Of a DNA stretch of 30,044 bases, positions 1 through 7,435 are shown in pieces; positions within the stretch are counted from its first letter, which is position 1, and every line of letters begins with the position of its first letter. Source of the stretch: JAVVPO01 sp036655715. GTDB taxonomy: Bacteria > Bacillota > Clostridia > Lachnospirales > Cellulosilyticaceae. The notes under the pieces were generated by a model. The model was not told the origin of the DNA. It did not search any database and worked only from the letters and a program-made list of their open reading frames with translations. The stretch covers positions 1 through 30,044 of the forward strand of contig JAVVPO010000023.1 of assembly GCA_036655715.1 (NCBI GenBank), read 5' to 3'. The translations under genes and the position numbers were made by a program.

Positions 1-69
1 GCATAACTCAGCTGGGAGAGTATCACCTCGACAAGGTGGGAGTCGCAGGTTCGAGTCCTGTTGCTTCCA
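1..69 (+). tRNA. tRNA-Val (GAC), 5' end cut by the window edge
   Basis: The T arm (GCAGG, loop TTCGAGT, CCTGT), the acceptor 3' strand TGCTTCC and discriminator A69 are all readable. The D arm is ACTC/GAGT. The anticodon stem is TCACC/GGTGG around the seven-base loop TCGACAA, giving anticodon GAC at 30-32 (valine). The first four bases, expected to be GGAA from the acceptor pairing, lie outside the window. No CCA is encoded. The base before the anticodon (position 33 of the tRNA) is C instead of the near-universal T. No terminator is evident after it, and the esterase ribosome binding site begins about 30 bases downstream. Confidence 0.9.
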
Positions 70-111
70 TTTTTTATGCAAAAAATAATAAAAGTACACA
101 GGAGGAAAAGT

Positions 112-939
112 ATGTTACATACTATAGTAAATCTAAATGAAGCATTTACTGAATTAAAAGGAGATCAAGGTGTTTTACACACGTACATTCCTGATAACAG
201 TGAAGAAATTGAAATAGGTAGAAAAAGACCGAGTATAGTCGTTTGTCCAGGTGGTGGTTATAGAAGGACTTCAGATAGAGAAGCCGAGCCTATTGCATTA
301 CGCTTTATGGCAGAAGGTTATAATGTGTTTGTTCTAAGATATAGTGTGGCACCTAATAGGTACCCAACTCAATTACTTGAGTTATCAGCAGCTGTAGCAT
401 ACATTCGTAGAAATGCAGAAGCATTCCACGTAGATGTAAATAATATCGCGGTATGTGGATTTTCGGCAGGTGGGCACTTAGCAGGTAGCTTAGGCGTGCT
501 TTGGCAAGAGCCTTTTATTGCAGAAACATTAAAGTTAGAAGAAGGGGAAAATAGACCAAACAAACTTATTCTATCTTACCCAGTTATAACAGGAGGGAAA
601 TTTGCTCATAAAGGATCTTTTGATAATCTGTTAGGAGAAGGTGCTTCAGAGGAAGCTAGAGCTAAATTATCTTTAGAAAACCTAGTAGGACCACTTACAC
701 CGCCAACTTTCATTTGGCATACTTACGAAGATTTAACAGTACCTATGAAAAACAGCTTGCTTTTTGCGGATGCGTTAGAAGCACAAAAAGTGCCTTTTGA
801 ATTACACATCTATGCTAAAGGTGGACATGGACTGAGTCTGTGTAATGAAAGCACAGCACTTCCAGATAAAGAGGACCTTATTAATCCTCAAACGGGTACA
901 TGGATTAAACTTGTTAACCTATGGTTAAGACACTTTTAA
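112..939 (+). CDS. Alpha/beta-hydrolase esterase (acetyl esterase / acetylxylan-esterase-like)
   Basis: This is a 275-residue cytoplasmic alpha/beta hydrolase with no signal peptide. An oxyanion-hole motif CPGGGY lies at residues 45-50. The nucleophile elbow GFSAG has Ser118, and Asp207 (in YEDLTVP) and His239 (in GGHG) complete the catalytic triad. The family (BD-FAE-like, related to bacterial acetyl esterases) removes acetyl or other short acyl groups, often from plant-polysaccharide sugars; the exact substrate cannot be read here. The start is the ATG at 112, seven bases after AGGAGG; an in-frame TTG at 61 would lie inside the tRNA. An intrinsic terminator follows the stop. It may be transcribed from the tRNA promoter, since no separate promoter is evident in the short gap. 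Confidence 0.88.
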   Translation: MLHTIVNLNEAFTELKGDQGVLHTYIPDNSEEIEIGRKRPSIVVCPGGGYRRTSDREAEPIALRFMAEGYNVFVLRYSVAPNRYPTQLLELSAAVAYIRRNAEAFHVDVNNIAVCGFSAGGHLAGSLGVLWQEPFIAETLKLEEGENRPNKLILSYPVITGGKFAHKGSFDNLLGEGASEEARAKLSLENLVGPLTPPTFIWHTYEDLTVPMKNSLLFADALEAQKVPFELHIYAKGGHGLSLCNESTALPDKEDLINPQTGTWIKLVNLWLRHF

Positions 940-940
940 A

Positions 941-983
941 AGCCAAATACAGAGAATATTTTTTCTCTAATATTTGGCTTTTT
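941..983 (+). terminator. Intrinsic terminator of the esterase gene
   Basis: AGCCAAATA at 941-949 pairs with TATTTGGCT at 971-979, with an inner AGAGAA/TTCTCT stem. A T run follows directly. Confidence 0.88.
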
Positions 984-1068
984 CCTATTTTGTAGTTATC
1001 TGAGGTTGTGGTGAATAAAGGTATAAAATACAGCTGTTTTAAAAATGTAATAATATAAGGAAGCAATG

Positions 1069-1097
1069 TTGACGGTATAAATATTGCCCTCTATAAT
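1069..1097 (+). promoter_or_regulatory. Sigma-A promoter of the oxidoreductase-SCP2 gene
   Basis: TTGACG (1069-1074) and TATAAT (1092-1097) are separated by 17 bases. This is a near-consensus housekeeping promoter, 51 bases before the ATG at 1149. The rest of the 940-1148 gap shows nothing recognisable. Confidence 0.85.
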
Positions 1098-1148
1098 AGG
1101 GTTAAAGTTAACAGAATAAACAGAGGTTTATATAGAGGATGTGAGAAC

Positions 1149-3545
1149 ATGATACAATACGATGTAGTGGTAATGGGTGCAGGTCTTGGTGGTTTAATCT
1201 CAGCACTTAGTTTGGCAAAAGCTGGGAAGAAAGTAGCAGTTATAGAAAAACATTTTAAAGTAGGTGGCTATGCAACTGACTTTATCCGAAAAGATAAAGA
1301 AAATAGAACTTATATATTTGATGTAGCATTACATGGGATAGGGGATTTGCATAAAGGAAGGAGCCTTTACAATTGCCTTGAAGCCCTAGAGCTGACTGAA
1401 GAATTAAATTTTTTAAGAAAAAAGGAAACATCAACTATTCTTTGCTCTAAGGGTGAAATAGATATTCCAGATGATTTTGATGAATATAAAAAGGTATTAA
1501 TGAATTTATTCCCAGAAAATAGAAGGGATATACAGGCTTTATTTGATGCTATTTGGGACTTAGAAGAGGATATGAATGCTGTTTATCAAAAGAAAAAGGC
1601 GCCTAAATATATTAATGACTATGGGAAGATAACTTTATATGAATTTCTAAAAAGATATACGGATAATGAGGAATTAATAGAAACCTTTTCATATCTATGG
1701 TTATATTATGGGCTACCATGTAAAGCATTAAATGCCTATTACTACTTAATGCCATGGTTATCCTATCATATAGGAGGGACATATTATATAGAAGGCGGAT
1801 CTCAAAAATTAAGTAATAGAATAGCTGAAAAAATTAAGGTTTACGGCGGAGAGATTATTTTATCTCATGAAGTGGTACAAGTGGAACTAAGTGAGAATAA
1901 GGTATCCAAGATAGTGACTAAAAAAGGAGCTGTCATTGAAGGTGAAAATTATATTATAAATGGTGATCCAAATGTACTGTTATCATTAGTCAGTAATCCA
2001 AATAATAACCTAGTAAAATATAAGGAAAAGCTTGATGGTCTAGAAGTGGGGACAAGCTTAAGTCAATTGTATATAGGACTTGACTGTTTACCATGTGCAG
2101 TAGGCATTGAGAAATCAGATTACTTTGTAATGGAAAATGAGGGTGAAGTAGATTGGCAACACATCAATCAAGGTGAATTTGAAAAAATGGGATTTGGTAT
2201 TACAAATTATAACCAGATGGATAAAAGCCTCAATAAAGAAGTTGGGGTGATATGTATCACTATAGGGGATAATATAAAGAATTGGCCAGAAAGAACGGAT
2301 AAGGAATATAAAGTCAAAAAAGAAGAAGTGACTCGTATACTACTTAAAAAATTATACAAATATTTTCCAAAGGTAGAGGGGCATGTTACCCTCACAGAGC
2401 TTGGAACACCTCAGACTATGAAGAGATATACTAATAACTCAAAAGGGGCGGTATATGGGTGGGCCCAAAATACTAGCCAGGGTGCTTTTGATAGGTTAGC
2501 CCTCAAGACCCCTTTGGATAATTTATATCTTGCAGGAAGCTGGAGCCAACCAGGTGGTGGTTTTCAAGGGGCTATTTTAAGTGGATATGACTGTAGTAAA
2601 CTCTTGTTGAAAAATGAAAAAAATAAGGTGAGTAGTTCAGAGAAGCGTACTGATTATGAACCTGACATGCCAATTAATGCTTTTATGGTTGGAATGGTAG
2701 CTGGATTTAATAAGGAACTTTCAAAAGGAATCGCTCAAGTCTATCAATTTATTTTTGATGAAAAAGATGTATTTTATATAGAGGTAAAAAACGAAAAAGC
2801 TAAATTATACAATGGAAAAGAACCTATGAAAGCAGATATAGTCGTAAAAACAAGTTATGTAACTTGGTATCAAATAGGACAAGGAATCATTGAAGGGGAA
2901 GATGCTTTAAGGTCAGGCGACTTAAAGATAGAGGGAGACATTGAGGTATTTATGAATATCCCTATGTTGTTCAAGGAAAAACAAGAGGAAAAAACACTAG
3001 AGAAGCAATTGTTTAATGGCAGTATATATCTTACCCTCACCATGATCCCTTGGATTTTTTATTGGGCAGGCAGAGAGTTTTTGAGTAACGAAATCATCTC
3101 ACTGGTTGGGGTTGTGGCCACGGTGCTGATAATGCTGGTGATTAAACCGAAGAGTTTTAAAGAGGCTACAAAGTTAGAAGGTGTTACGTTAGTGGCGTTC
3201 TCACTTTATGGGACGATGCCACATGTTGTGCCGGAGATTTATAGTACCTTGCAGCCTTATATGATGGATGTTATATTTATAGCAACTTGGGTGATAAGTG
3301 CCTTTAGTAAAGTGCCACTTACGGCTGAGTATTCTAAATATACGTTTAAAGAATCTATGGTAAGAACTAAGCTGTTCCAAATGATGAATAAACATATTAC
3401 CCTTATGTGGAGTTTGATTTTTATCATTCAGGCAATCATCATCCACATCATACATTCTCCAATTAAGAACATGGTTTATATCTTAGTAGTGGTAGGCATT
3501 GTAATATCAGAGAAATACCCTAAATATAAGTTAACGCATATATAA
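1149..3545 (+). CDS. FAD-dependent phytoene-desaturase/retinol-saturase-like oxidoreductase fused to SCP2-like and membrane domains
   Basis: The 798-residue protein has three parts. Residues 1-490 form a CrtI/RetSat-type flavoprotein: the dinucleotide motif GAGLGG is at 10-15, the ribose-binding acid is E33, and the C-terminal FAD motif LYLAGSW with a following GGG is near 459-475. Residues about 507-610 look like an SCP2 sterol-carrier domain (GDLKIEGDIEVFMNIPMLF region). Residues about 620-798 contain five or six hydrophobic segments, so the C-terminus is in the membrane. The family oxidises or saturates polyenes; the lipid-binding domain suggests a hydrophobic lipid substrate, but the reaction is unknown. 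It is monocistronic, with its own promoter and terminator. The N-terminal call is secure, the SCP2 call fairly so, and the membrane tail is called on hydrophobicity only. Confidence 0.82.
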   Translation: MIQYDVVVMGAGLGGLISALSLAKAGKKVAVIEKHFKVGGYATDFIRKDKENRTYIFDVALHGIGDLHKGRSLYNCLEALELTEELNFLRKKETSTILCSKGEIDIPDDFDEYKKVLMNLFPENRRDIQALFDAIWDLEEDMNAVYQKKKAPKYINDYGKITLYEFLKRYTDNEELIETFSYLWLYYGLPCKALNAYYYLMPWLSYHIGGTYYIEGGSQKLSNRIAEKIKVYGGEIILSHEVVQVELSENKVSKIVTKKGAVIEGENYIINGDPNVLLSLVSNPNNNLVKYKEKLDGLEVGTSLSQLYIGLDCLPCAVGIEKSDYFVMENEGEVDWQHINQGEFEKMGFGITNYNQMDKSLNKEVGVICITIGDNIKNWPERTDKEYKVKKEEVTRILLKKLYKYFPKVEGHVTLTELGTPQTMKRYTNNSKGAVYGWAQNTSQGAFDRLALKTPLDNLYLAGSWSQPGGGFQGAILSGYDCSKLLLKNEKNKVSSSEKRTDYEPDMPINAFMVGMVAGFNKELSKGIAQVYQFIFDEKDVFYIEVKNEKAKLYNGKEPMKADIVVKTSYVTWYQIGQGIIEGEDALRSGDLKIEGDIEVFMNIPMLFKEKQEEKTLEKQLFNGSIYLTLTMIPWIFYWAGREFLSNEIISLVGVVATVLIMLVIKPKSFKEATKLEGVTLVAFSLYGTMPHVVPEIYSTLQPYMMDVIFIATWVISAFSKVPLTAEYSKYTFKESMVRTKLFQMMNKHITLMWSLIFIIQAIIIHIIHSPIKNMVYILVVVGIVISEKYPKYKLTHI

Positions 3546-3552
3546 ATAGTTA

Positions 3553-3596
3553 AAGCCAAACTTGGAGTCTTATGAACTCAAGTTTGGCTTTTTTGT
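3553..3596 (+). terminator. Intrinsic terminator between convergent genes, possibly bidirectional
   Basis: AAGCCAAACTTG (3553-3564) pairs perfectly with CAAGTTTGGCTT (3579-3590). The stem extends inward through GAGT/ACTC with one bulged G, and a T run follows on the plus strand. On the minus strand the same hairpin lies 19 bases after the pepF stop with a weaker T-rich tail, so it may serve both genes. Confidence 0.88.
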
Positions 3597-3608
3597 TGTT
3601 CTTTATAA

Positions 3609-5411
3609 TTATATTAATTCTTTCATCTCACTAATAAGCCCTTCAAACACTTTAAGTGCTTCTTCGATAGGCTGACTAGAACTCATATCTACTCCTGCAA
3701 TCTTAAGTAAATCGATAGGGTCTTTGGAAGAACCACCACTTAAGAAGGTTTTGTAATCAGCTACGGCTGTGTCACCTTCAGTTAAGATACGGTTAGAAAG
3801 TGCAATGGCAGCAGAGTAGCCTGTAGCGTATTGGTACACATAGAATGGTGTGTAGAAGTGTGGAATGCGTGCCCACTCTAAAGCAATTTCAGGATCTACG
3901 CACATAGCATCGCCGTGGTAAGCTTTGACTAACTTGTAGTATGTCTCAGAAAGTACATCAGCTGTAAGTGTCATACCCTTTGCAGCTATATTGTGTACTT
4001 CTTTCTCAAAATCTGCAAACATGGTTTGTCTATAAAGAGTTGTTCTAAACTGCTCCATAAAGTAGTTTACAAGATATTTGCGGTAATTTTCATCCTTTGT
4101 CGTCTTAAGAAGGTGTTGCATGAGTAAAGCTTCATTAACAGTAGAAGCAACTTCCGCTACAAAGATGCAGTAATCTGCATAAGGATAAGGCTGTGTATGG
4201 GAAGTTAAATAGCTATGAAGGGCATGTCCCATCTCATGAGCAAGAGTAAACATATTGTTGACATTGTCTACGTAGTTCATAAGGACGAATGGATGAGGCG
4301 CATCATAAGTACCCCATGAGTAAGCCCCACTACGCTTGCCTTCATTTTCATAGCGGTCAACCCATCTATTTTCGAAGCCTTCACGTACGATAGCTACATA
4401 ATCTTCGCCTAGAGGTGTGAGGGCTTCTAGGATAATCTCACAAGCTTCTTCATAAGAAATTTTTTTCTCAAACTGATTTACCATAGGTACAAATAAGTCA
4501 TACATATGAAGCTCAGATACGCCTAGCATTTCTTTGCGAAGAGCAACATAGTCATGCATTAGATTTAAGTTACTGTTAACTGTACTGATAAGGTTGTTGT
4601 AAACATCAATTGGAATATTGTTGGCACTTAAAGCTCTGTGCATAGGAGATTCAAACCTTTTGGTACGAGAGAAAAGACCATATTGCTTAACATTAGATGA
4701 AAAAATAGTAGCAATAGTGTTTTTGAAACTACCATAAGTATTGTAAACTGCCTTAAAAGCTTCCTTGCGTACACGTACATCTTTGCTTTCTAAAAGCTGG
4801 ATAAAACGGCCGTGTGTAATTTGAACATCATGACCTTCACTATCTTTAATAGTAGGGAATTTGATATCTGCATTGTTTAGCATAGCGTAAATATTGCTAG
4901 GGGCATTGGCTACCTCGGCAAATTGTGAAAGTAAGTTTTCTGTTTCGCTATCTAAAATATGTTCTTTTTGACGAAGAATCTCTGATAAGTATCTTGTATA
5001 GAGTTTCAAACCATCATTTTCAGTAAGAAGAGCCTCGGCTTCTTCTTCAGTTAGTTCGCTAAGCTCTGGTTCGATAAATGAAACAGCTGAACCAAATTCA
5101 ATCAGTAGTGCTTCGCTACGACTAGCTAAATCTTGATAAAATGAGTTATTACTATCTTGATGAAGTCTCATGTGAGAATAGGTGTAGATTTTACTAGCTA
5201 ATGAAGAAAGTTTATCAGACTTTTCAAGTACTTCAAATAAAGTAGCTGCTGAAGAAGCCACTTGTCCTTTATAAGGAAGCATTGCTTTTAAATCTTCTTT
5301 AACCCTCTTGATAGATTCTTCTACTAGAGTATCATTTTCGAAAATATCTTCTAATTTCCAAGTGTCAGATGTTTGTACATCTTTTCTTTTAAGTAAAGTA
5401 TGTTGTGGCAT
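3609..5411 (-). CDS. pepF: Oligoendopeptidase F (M3 zinc metallopeptidase)
   Basis: The 600-residue cytoplasmic protein matches PepF in length and in its zinc site, HEMGH at residues 392-396. The two His residues bind zinc, Glu is catalytic, and a downstream Glu (in the VAEVASTVNEALL region) is the expected third ligand. PepF cleaves short oligopeptides inside the cell and helps recycle peptides. The start chosen is the ATG at 5411, eight bases after AAAGGAG; a nine-residue upstream extension would include the ribosome binding site itself. The gene is divergent from the D-aminopeptidase. A TATACT -10-like box lies at 5450-5455 on the minus strand, but I see no convincing -35. Confidence 0.95.
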   Translation of the reverse strand: MPQHTLLKRKDVQTSDTWKLEDIFENDTLVEESIKRVKEDLKAMLPYKGQVASSAATLFEVLEKSDKLSSLASKIYTYSHMRLHQDSNNSFYQDLASRSEALLIEFGSAVSFIEPELSELTEEEAEALLTENDGLKLYTRYLSEILRQKEHILDSETENLLSQFAEVANAPSNIYAMLNNADIKFPTIKDSEGHDVQITHGRFIQLLESKDVRVRKEAFKAVYNTYGSFKNTIATIFSSNVKQYGLFSRTKRFESPMHRALSANNIPIDVYNNLISTVNSNLNLMHDYVALRKEMLGVSELHMYDLFVPMVNQFEKKISYEEACEIILEALTPLGEDYVAIVREGFENRWVDRYENEGKRSGAYSWGTYDAPHPFVLMNYVDNVNNMFTLAHEMGHALHSYLTSHTQPYPYADYCIFVAEVASTVNEALLMQHLLKTTKDENYRKYLVNYFMEQFRTTLYRQTMFADFEKEVHNIAAKGMTLTADVLSETYYKLVKAYHGDAMCVDPEIALEWARIPHFYTPFYVYQYATGYSAAIALSNRILTEGDTAVADYKTFLSGGSSKDPIDLLKIAGVDMSSSQPIEEALKVFEGLISEMKELI

Positions 5412-5500
5412 AAAAAATCTCCTTTCAAAATTTAACATAATATGCTAATAGTATACTACTTTTTTGATAAAAAAATGAGATAAAATAAAATATAATTATT

Positions 5501-5529
5501 TTGATATTTTGGAACTACTTTGTTATACT
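5501..5529 (+). promoter_or_regulatory. Sigma-A promoter for the M55 aminopeptidase and dedA genes
   Basis: TTGATA (5501-5506) and TATACT (5524-5529) have a 17-base spacer. It lies 75 bases before the chosen ATG at 5604 and argues against translation from the TTG at 5520, which is inside the promoter. Confidence 0.75.
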
Positions 5530-5603
5530 ACAACATAAGAATAGATAAACGGCAAGAGGATGTCTTAAAAAAGATAAAAGGATTTAGGATAGGAGAGAAG
5601 TGG

Positions 5604-6392
5604 ATGAAAATTTATATAAGTGCAGATATTGAAGGGGTTACAGGGGTATCAACATGGAGAGAAGCCGCTGATGTGGGGTTATTTGAATCACGTGAGCAGA
5701 TGACAAGAGAAGTAGCTGCGGCATGTGAGGGCGCATTAGAAGCTGGGGCGACAGAGATTATTATAAAAGATGCCCATGGAGAAGGGAAAAATCTGATCCA
5801 TAGTATGTTGCCAAAAGAAGTGAAGATATTATCAGGATGGAGCAATCATCCTTATAATATGGTAGAAGGCATGAATGAAGACTTTGATGGGGTTATCTTT
5901 ATTGGTTATCACAGTGATGCGCTTTCTAATGCATCACCTTTAGCACATACACTAAATCCTACTAAGATTAAAGGTGTTTGGTTAAATGAAGAACCTGCTA
6001 GTGAATTTACCATTCATGCACACGTAGCTAGTATGCTAGGGGTACCGACCTTAGCTGTAAGTGGTGATGGTGGACTCATTCGTAAAGTGAAGGAATTTGA
6101 TGAGCAGATTCAAACAGTAGTGACGCAGGAAGGCTTTGGTGGTGGGATTATTAGTATCCATCCAGAAGTAAGCTGTGAAAAAATCAAACAAGCCATTAGC
6201 CAAAGTATAGCGAAGCTTGCAGATTATAAGCCACATCATATAGAAGCCTTTGAGATGAAAGTAGCCTTTAATCATCACGAAGATGCTTATAAATATTCAT
6301 TCTACCCTGGGGCACAGCAAGTGGATCCCTTTACAGTAGTTTATACTGGTGAAGACTATATGGAGTTATTAACCTTCTTATTGTTTATTTAA
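5604..6392 (+). CDS. M55 family D-aminopeptidase (DppA-like)
   Basis: The 262-residue protein carries the M55 zinc-site pattern known from Bacillus DppA: D8 and E10 (in SADIEG), H58 (in DAHG), H103 (in GYHSDA), H115 and E134 fall at almost the same residue numbers as in that enzyme. DppA removes N-terminal D-amino acids from short peptides such as D-Ala-D-Ala and forms a ring-shaped decamer. Here it probably salvages D-amino acids from cell-wall peptides. The start is the ATG at 5604 after GGAGAG; a longer in-frame ORF reaches back to a TTG at 5520, within the promoter. No dipeptide ABC transporter gene is adjacent, unlike the Bacillus dpp operon. It is followed after 46 bases by the dedA-family gene. 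Confidence 0.9.
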   Translation: MKIYISADIEGVTGVSTWREAADVGLFESREQMTREVAAACEGALEAGATEIIIKDAHGEGKNLIHSMLPKEVKILSGWSNHPYNMVEGMNEDFDGVIFIGYHSDALSNASPLAHTLNPTKIKGVWLNEEPASEFTIHAHVASMLGVPTLAVSGDGGLIRKVKEFDEQIQTVVTQEGFGGGIISIHPEVSCEKIKQAISQSIAKLADYKPHHIEAFEMKVAFNHHEDAYKYSFYPGAQQVDPFTVVYTGEDYMELLTFLLFI

Positions 6393-6438
6393 TAAAAGAG
6401 TCGGCAAAGCTAATTAAGAGAGAAGGAAGGATGAGAAG

Positions 6439-7038
6439 ATGGCAAGTTTAGTGGCCTATCTAATTAATGTGGCAGGAAACTTAGGTTATATGGGAATTGT
6501 TTTCATAGTAGGGCTAGAATATGCTTGCTTTCCCATACCTAGCGAGGTCGTATTACCTTTTGTAGGTATAAGTGTAGTGGCAGGAGAATTTACATTTATA
6601 AGGGCGCTTATAGCCAGTATTATAGGGGGCTTGTTAGGCTCGCTTATCTGCTATGCCATAGGATTTAACGGCGGAGTGCCTCTGCTAGAATGGTCTAGTA
6701 AAAAATGGCCAAAGACCAAAAAGACTATTGTAGTACTGAATAAATGGTTTGCAAAGTATGGAAATATTGCGGTGCTACTTACTCGGGTATTTCCTTTGAC
6801 ACGTACGTATATTTCTATCTTGGCAGGAGCTGAGAAGCTAAGACTTGGTACCTTTATCGGGTATTCATTAGTAGGGATTGTAGCTTGGAATACTTTACTG
6901 ATTAGCTTAGGCTATTTCCTTGGAGATAATCTAGCACTTATTGAGCAGATTGTGAGAAAGTATAGTGTAGCAGTAGGGATTTTAGCAGTTATTGGTATAG
7001 GTATTTTGGTACTCAGATATTTTAAAAAGAAAAATTAA
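6439..7038 (+). CDS. DedA family membrane protein
   Basis: The 199-residue protein has several membrane segments and the DedA/SNARE-associated signature: an N-terminal FPIPSEVVLPF re-entrant region (residues 31-41) and the arginine motif RVFPLTRTYISILAG (116-130). DedA proteins are proposed to flip undecaprenyl phosphate or phosphatidylethanolamine and support envelope homeostasis; the substrate of this one is unknown. The start at 6439 has AAGGAAGG eight bases upstream. It probably shares a transcript with the preceding D-aminopeptidase. No clear terminator is seen after it, so some transcription may run into the riboswitch. Confidence 0.9.
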   Translation: MASLVAYLINVAGNLGYMGIVFIVGLEYACFPIPSEVVLPFVGISVVAGEFTFIRALIASIIGGLLGSLICYAIGFNGGVPLLEWSSKKWPKTKKTIVVLNKWFAKYGNIAVLLTRVFPLTRTYISILAGAEKLRLGTFIGYSLVGIVAWNTLLISLGYFLGDNLALIEQIVRKYSVAVGILAVIGIGILVLRYFKKKN

Positions 7039-7048
7039 TATAGAAATA

Positions 7049-7078
7049 TTGACTAAACTGGTCTAATCAACCTATAAT
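7049..7078 (+). promoter_or_regulatory. Sigma-A promoter of the cobalamin operon
   Basis: TTGACT (7049-7054) and TATAAT (7073-7078) have an 18-base spacer. Transcription would begin near 7085, just before the riboswitch P1 stem. Confidence 0.85.
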
Positions 7079-7098
7079 AAACATAAAATTGGATACAA

Positions 7099-7300
7099 AG
7101 TATACGGGTTCCTTTATGCTAGCATAAAGGATTAAAAGGGAAGCTTGGGTGAAAATCCCACACAGTCCCGCTGCTGTAATTGAGGAGTATTATTTAAACA
7201 TGTCACTATGAATAATGGGAAGGCAAAATAATGCGAGGATTCATAAGTCAGAAGACCTGCCAGTATAGGATGAAGTACTATGATTCTGCGCGGACGGGAC
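7099..7300 (+). promoter_or_regulatory. Cobalamin (B12) riboswitch
   Basis: Hallmarks of the adenosylcobalamin riboswitch appear in order: GGGTTCC near 7106, GGTGAAAATCCCACACAG at 7148-7165, the conserved GTCCCGCTGCTGTAA, and the B12 box (GTCAGAAGACCTGCC, ending at 7261). A P1 helix can form between TATAC at 7101-7105 and GTATA at 7263-7267. GTCCCG (7165-7170), in the conserved L5 region, is complementary to CGGGAC (7295-7300) and could make the known L5-L13 loop contact. A hairpin (AATATTTTTGA / TCAAAAGTATT, 7311-7336) and a terminator follow, so control is most likely by premature termination when B12 is bound. The 397-base gap before cbiD is filled by promoter, riboswitch and terminator. 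Confidence 0.95.
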
Positions 7301-7339
7301 AGGTAAGGTAAATATTTTTGAGAAGTCAAAAGTATTTAG

Positions 7340-7377
7340 ACATGCATAGCGTCTTAGTAGCTATGCATGTTTTTTTA
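7340..7377 (+). terminator. Riboswitch-controlled intrinsic terminator
   Basis: ACATGCATAGC (7340-7350) pairs perfectly with GCTATGCATGT (7360-7370), followed by a run of T. It sits between the riboswitch and cbiD, the place of an attenuator. Confidence 0.92.
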
Positions 7378-7435
7378 TTGCCCAAATTCTGCATAGTCTA
7401 TGGGGTGAAGAGGAATTAATTAGGAAGGTGTCAGA

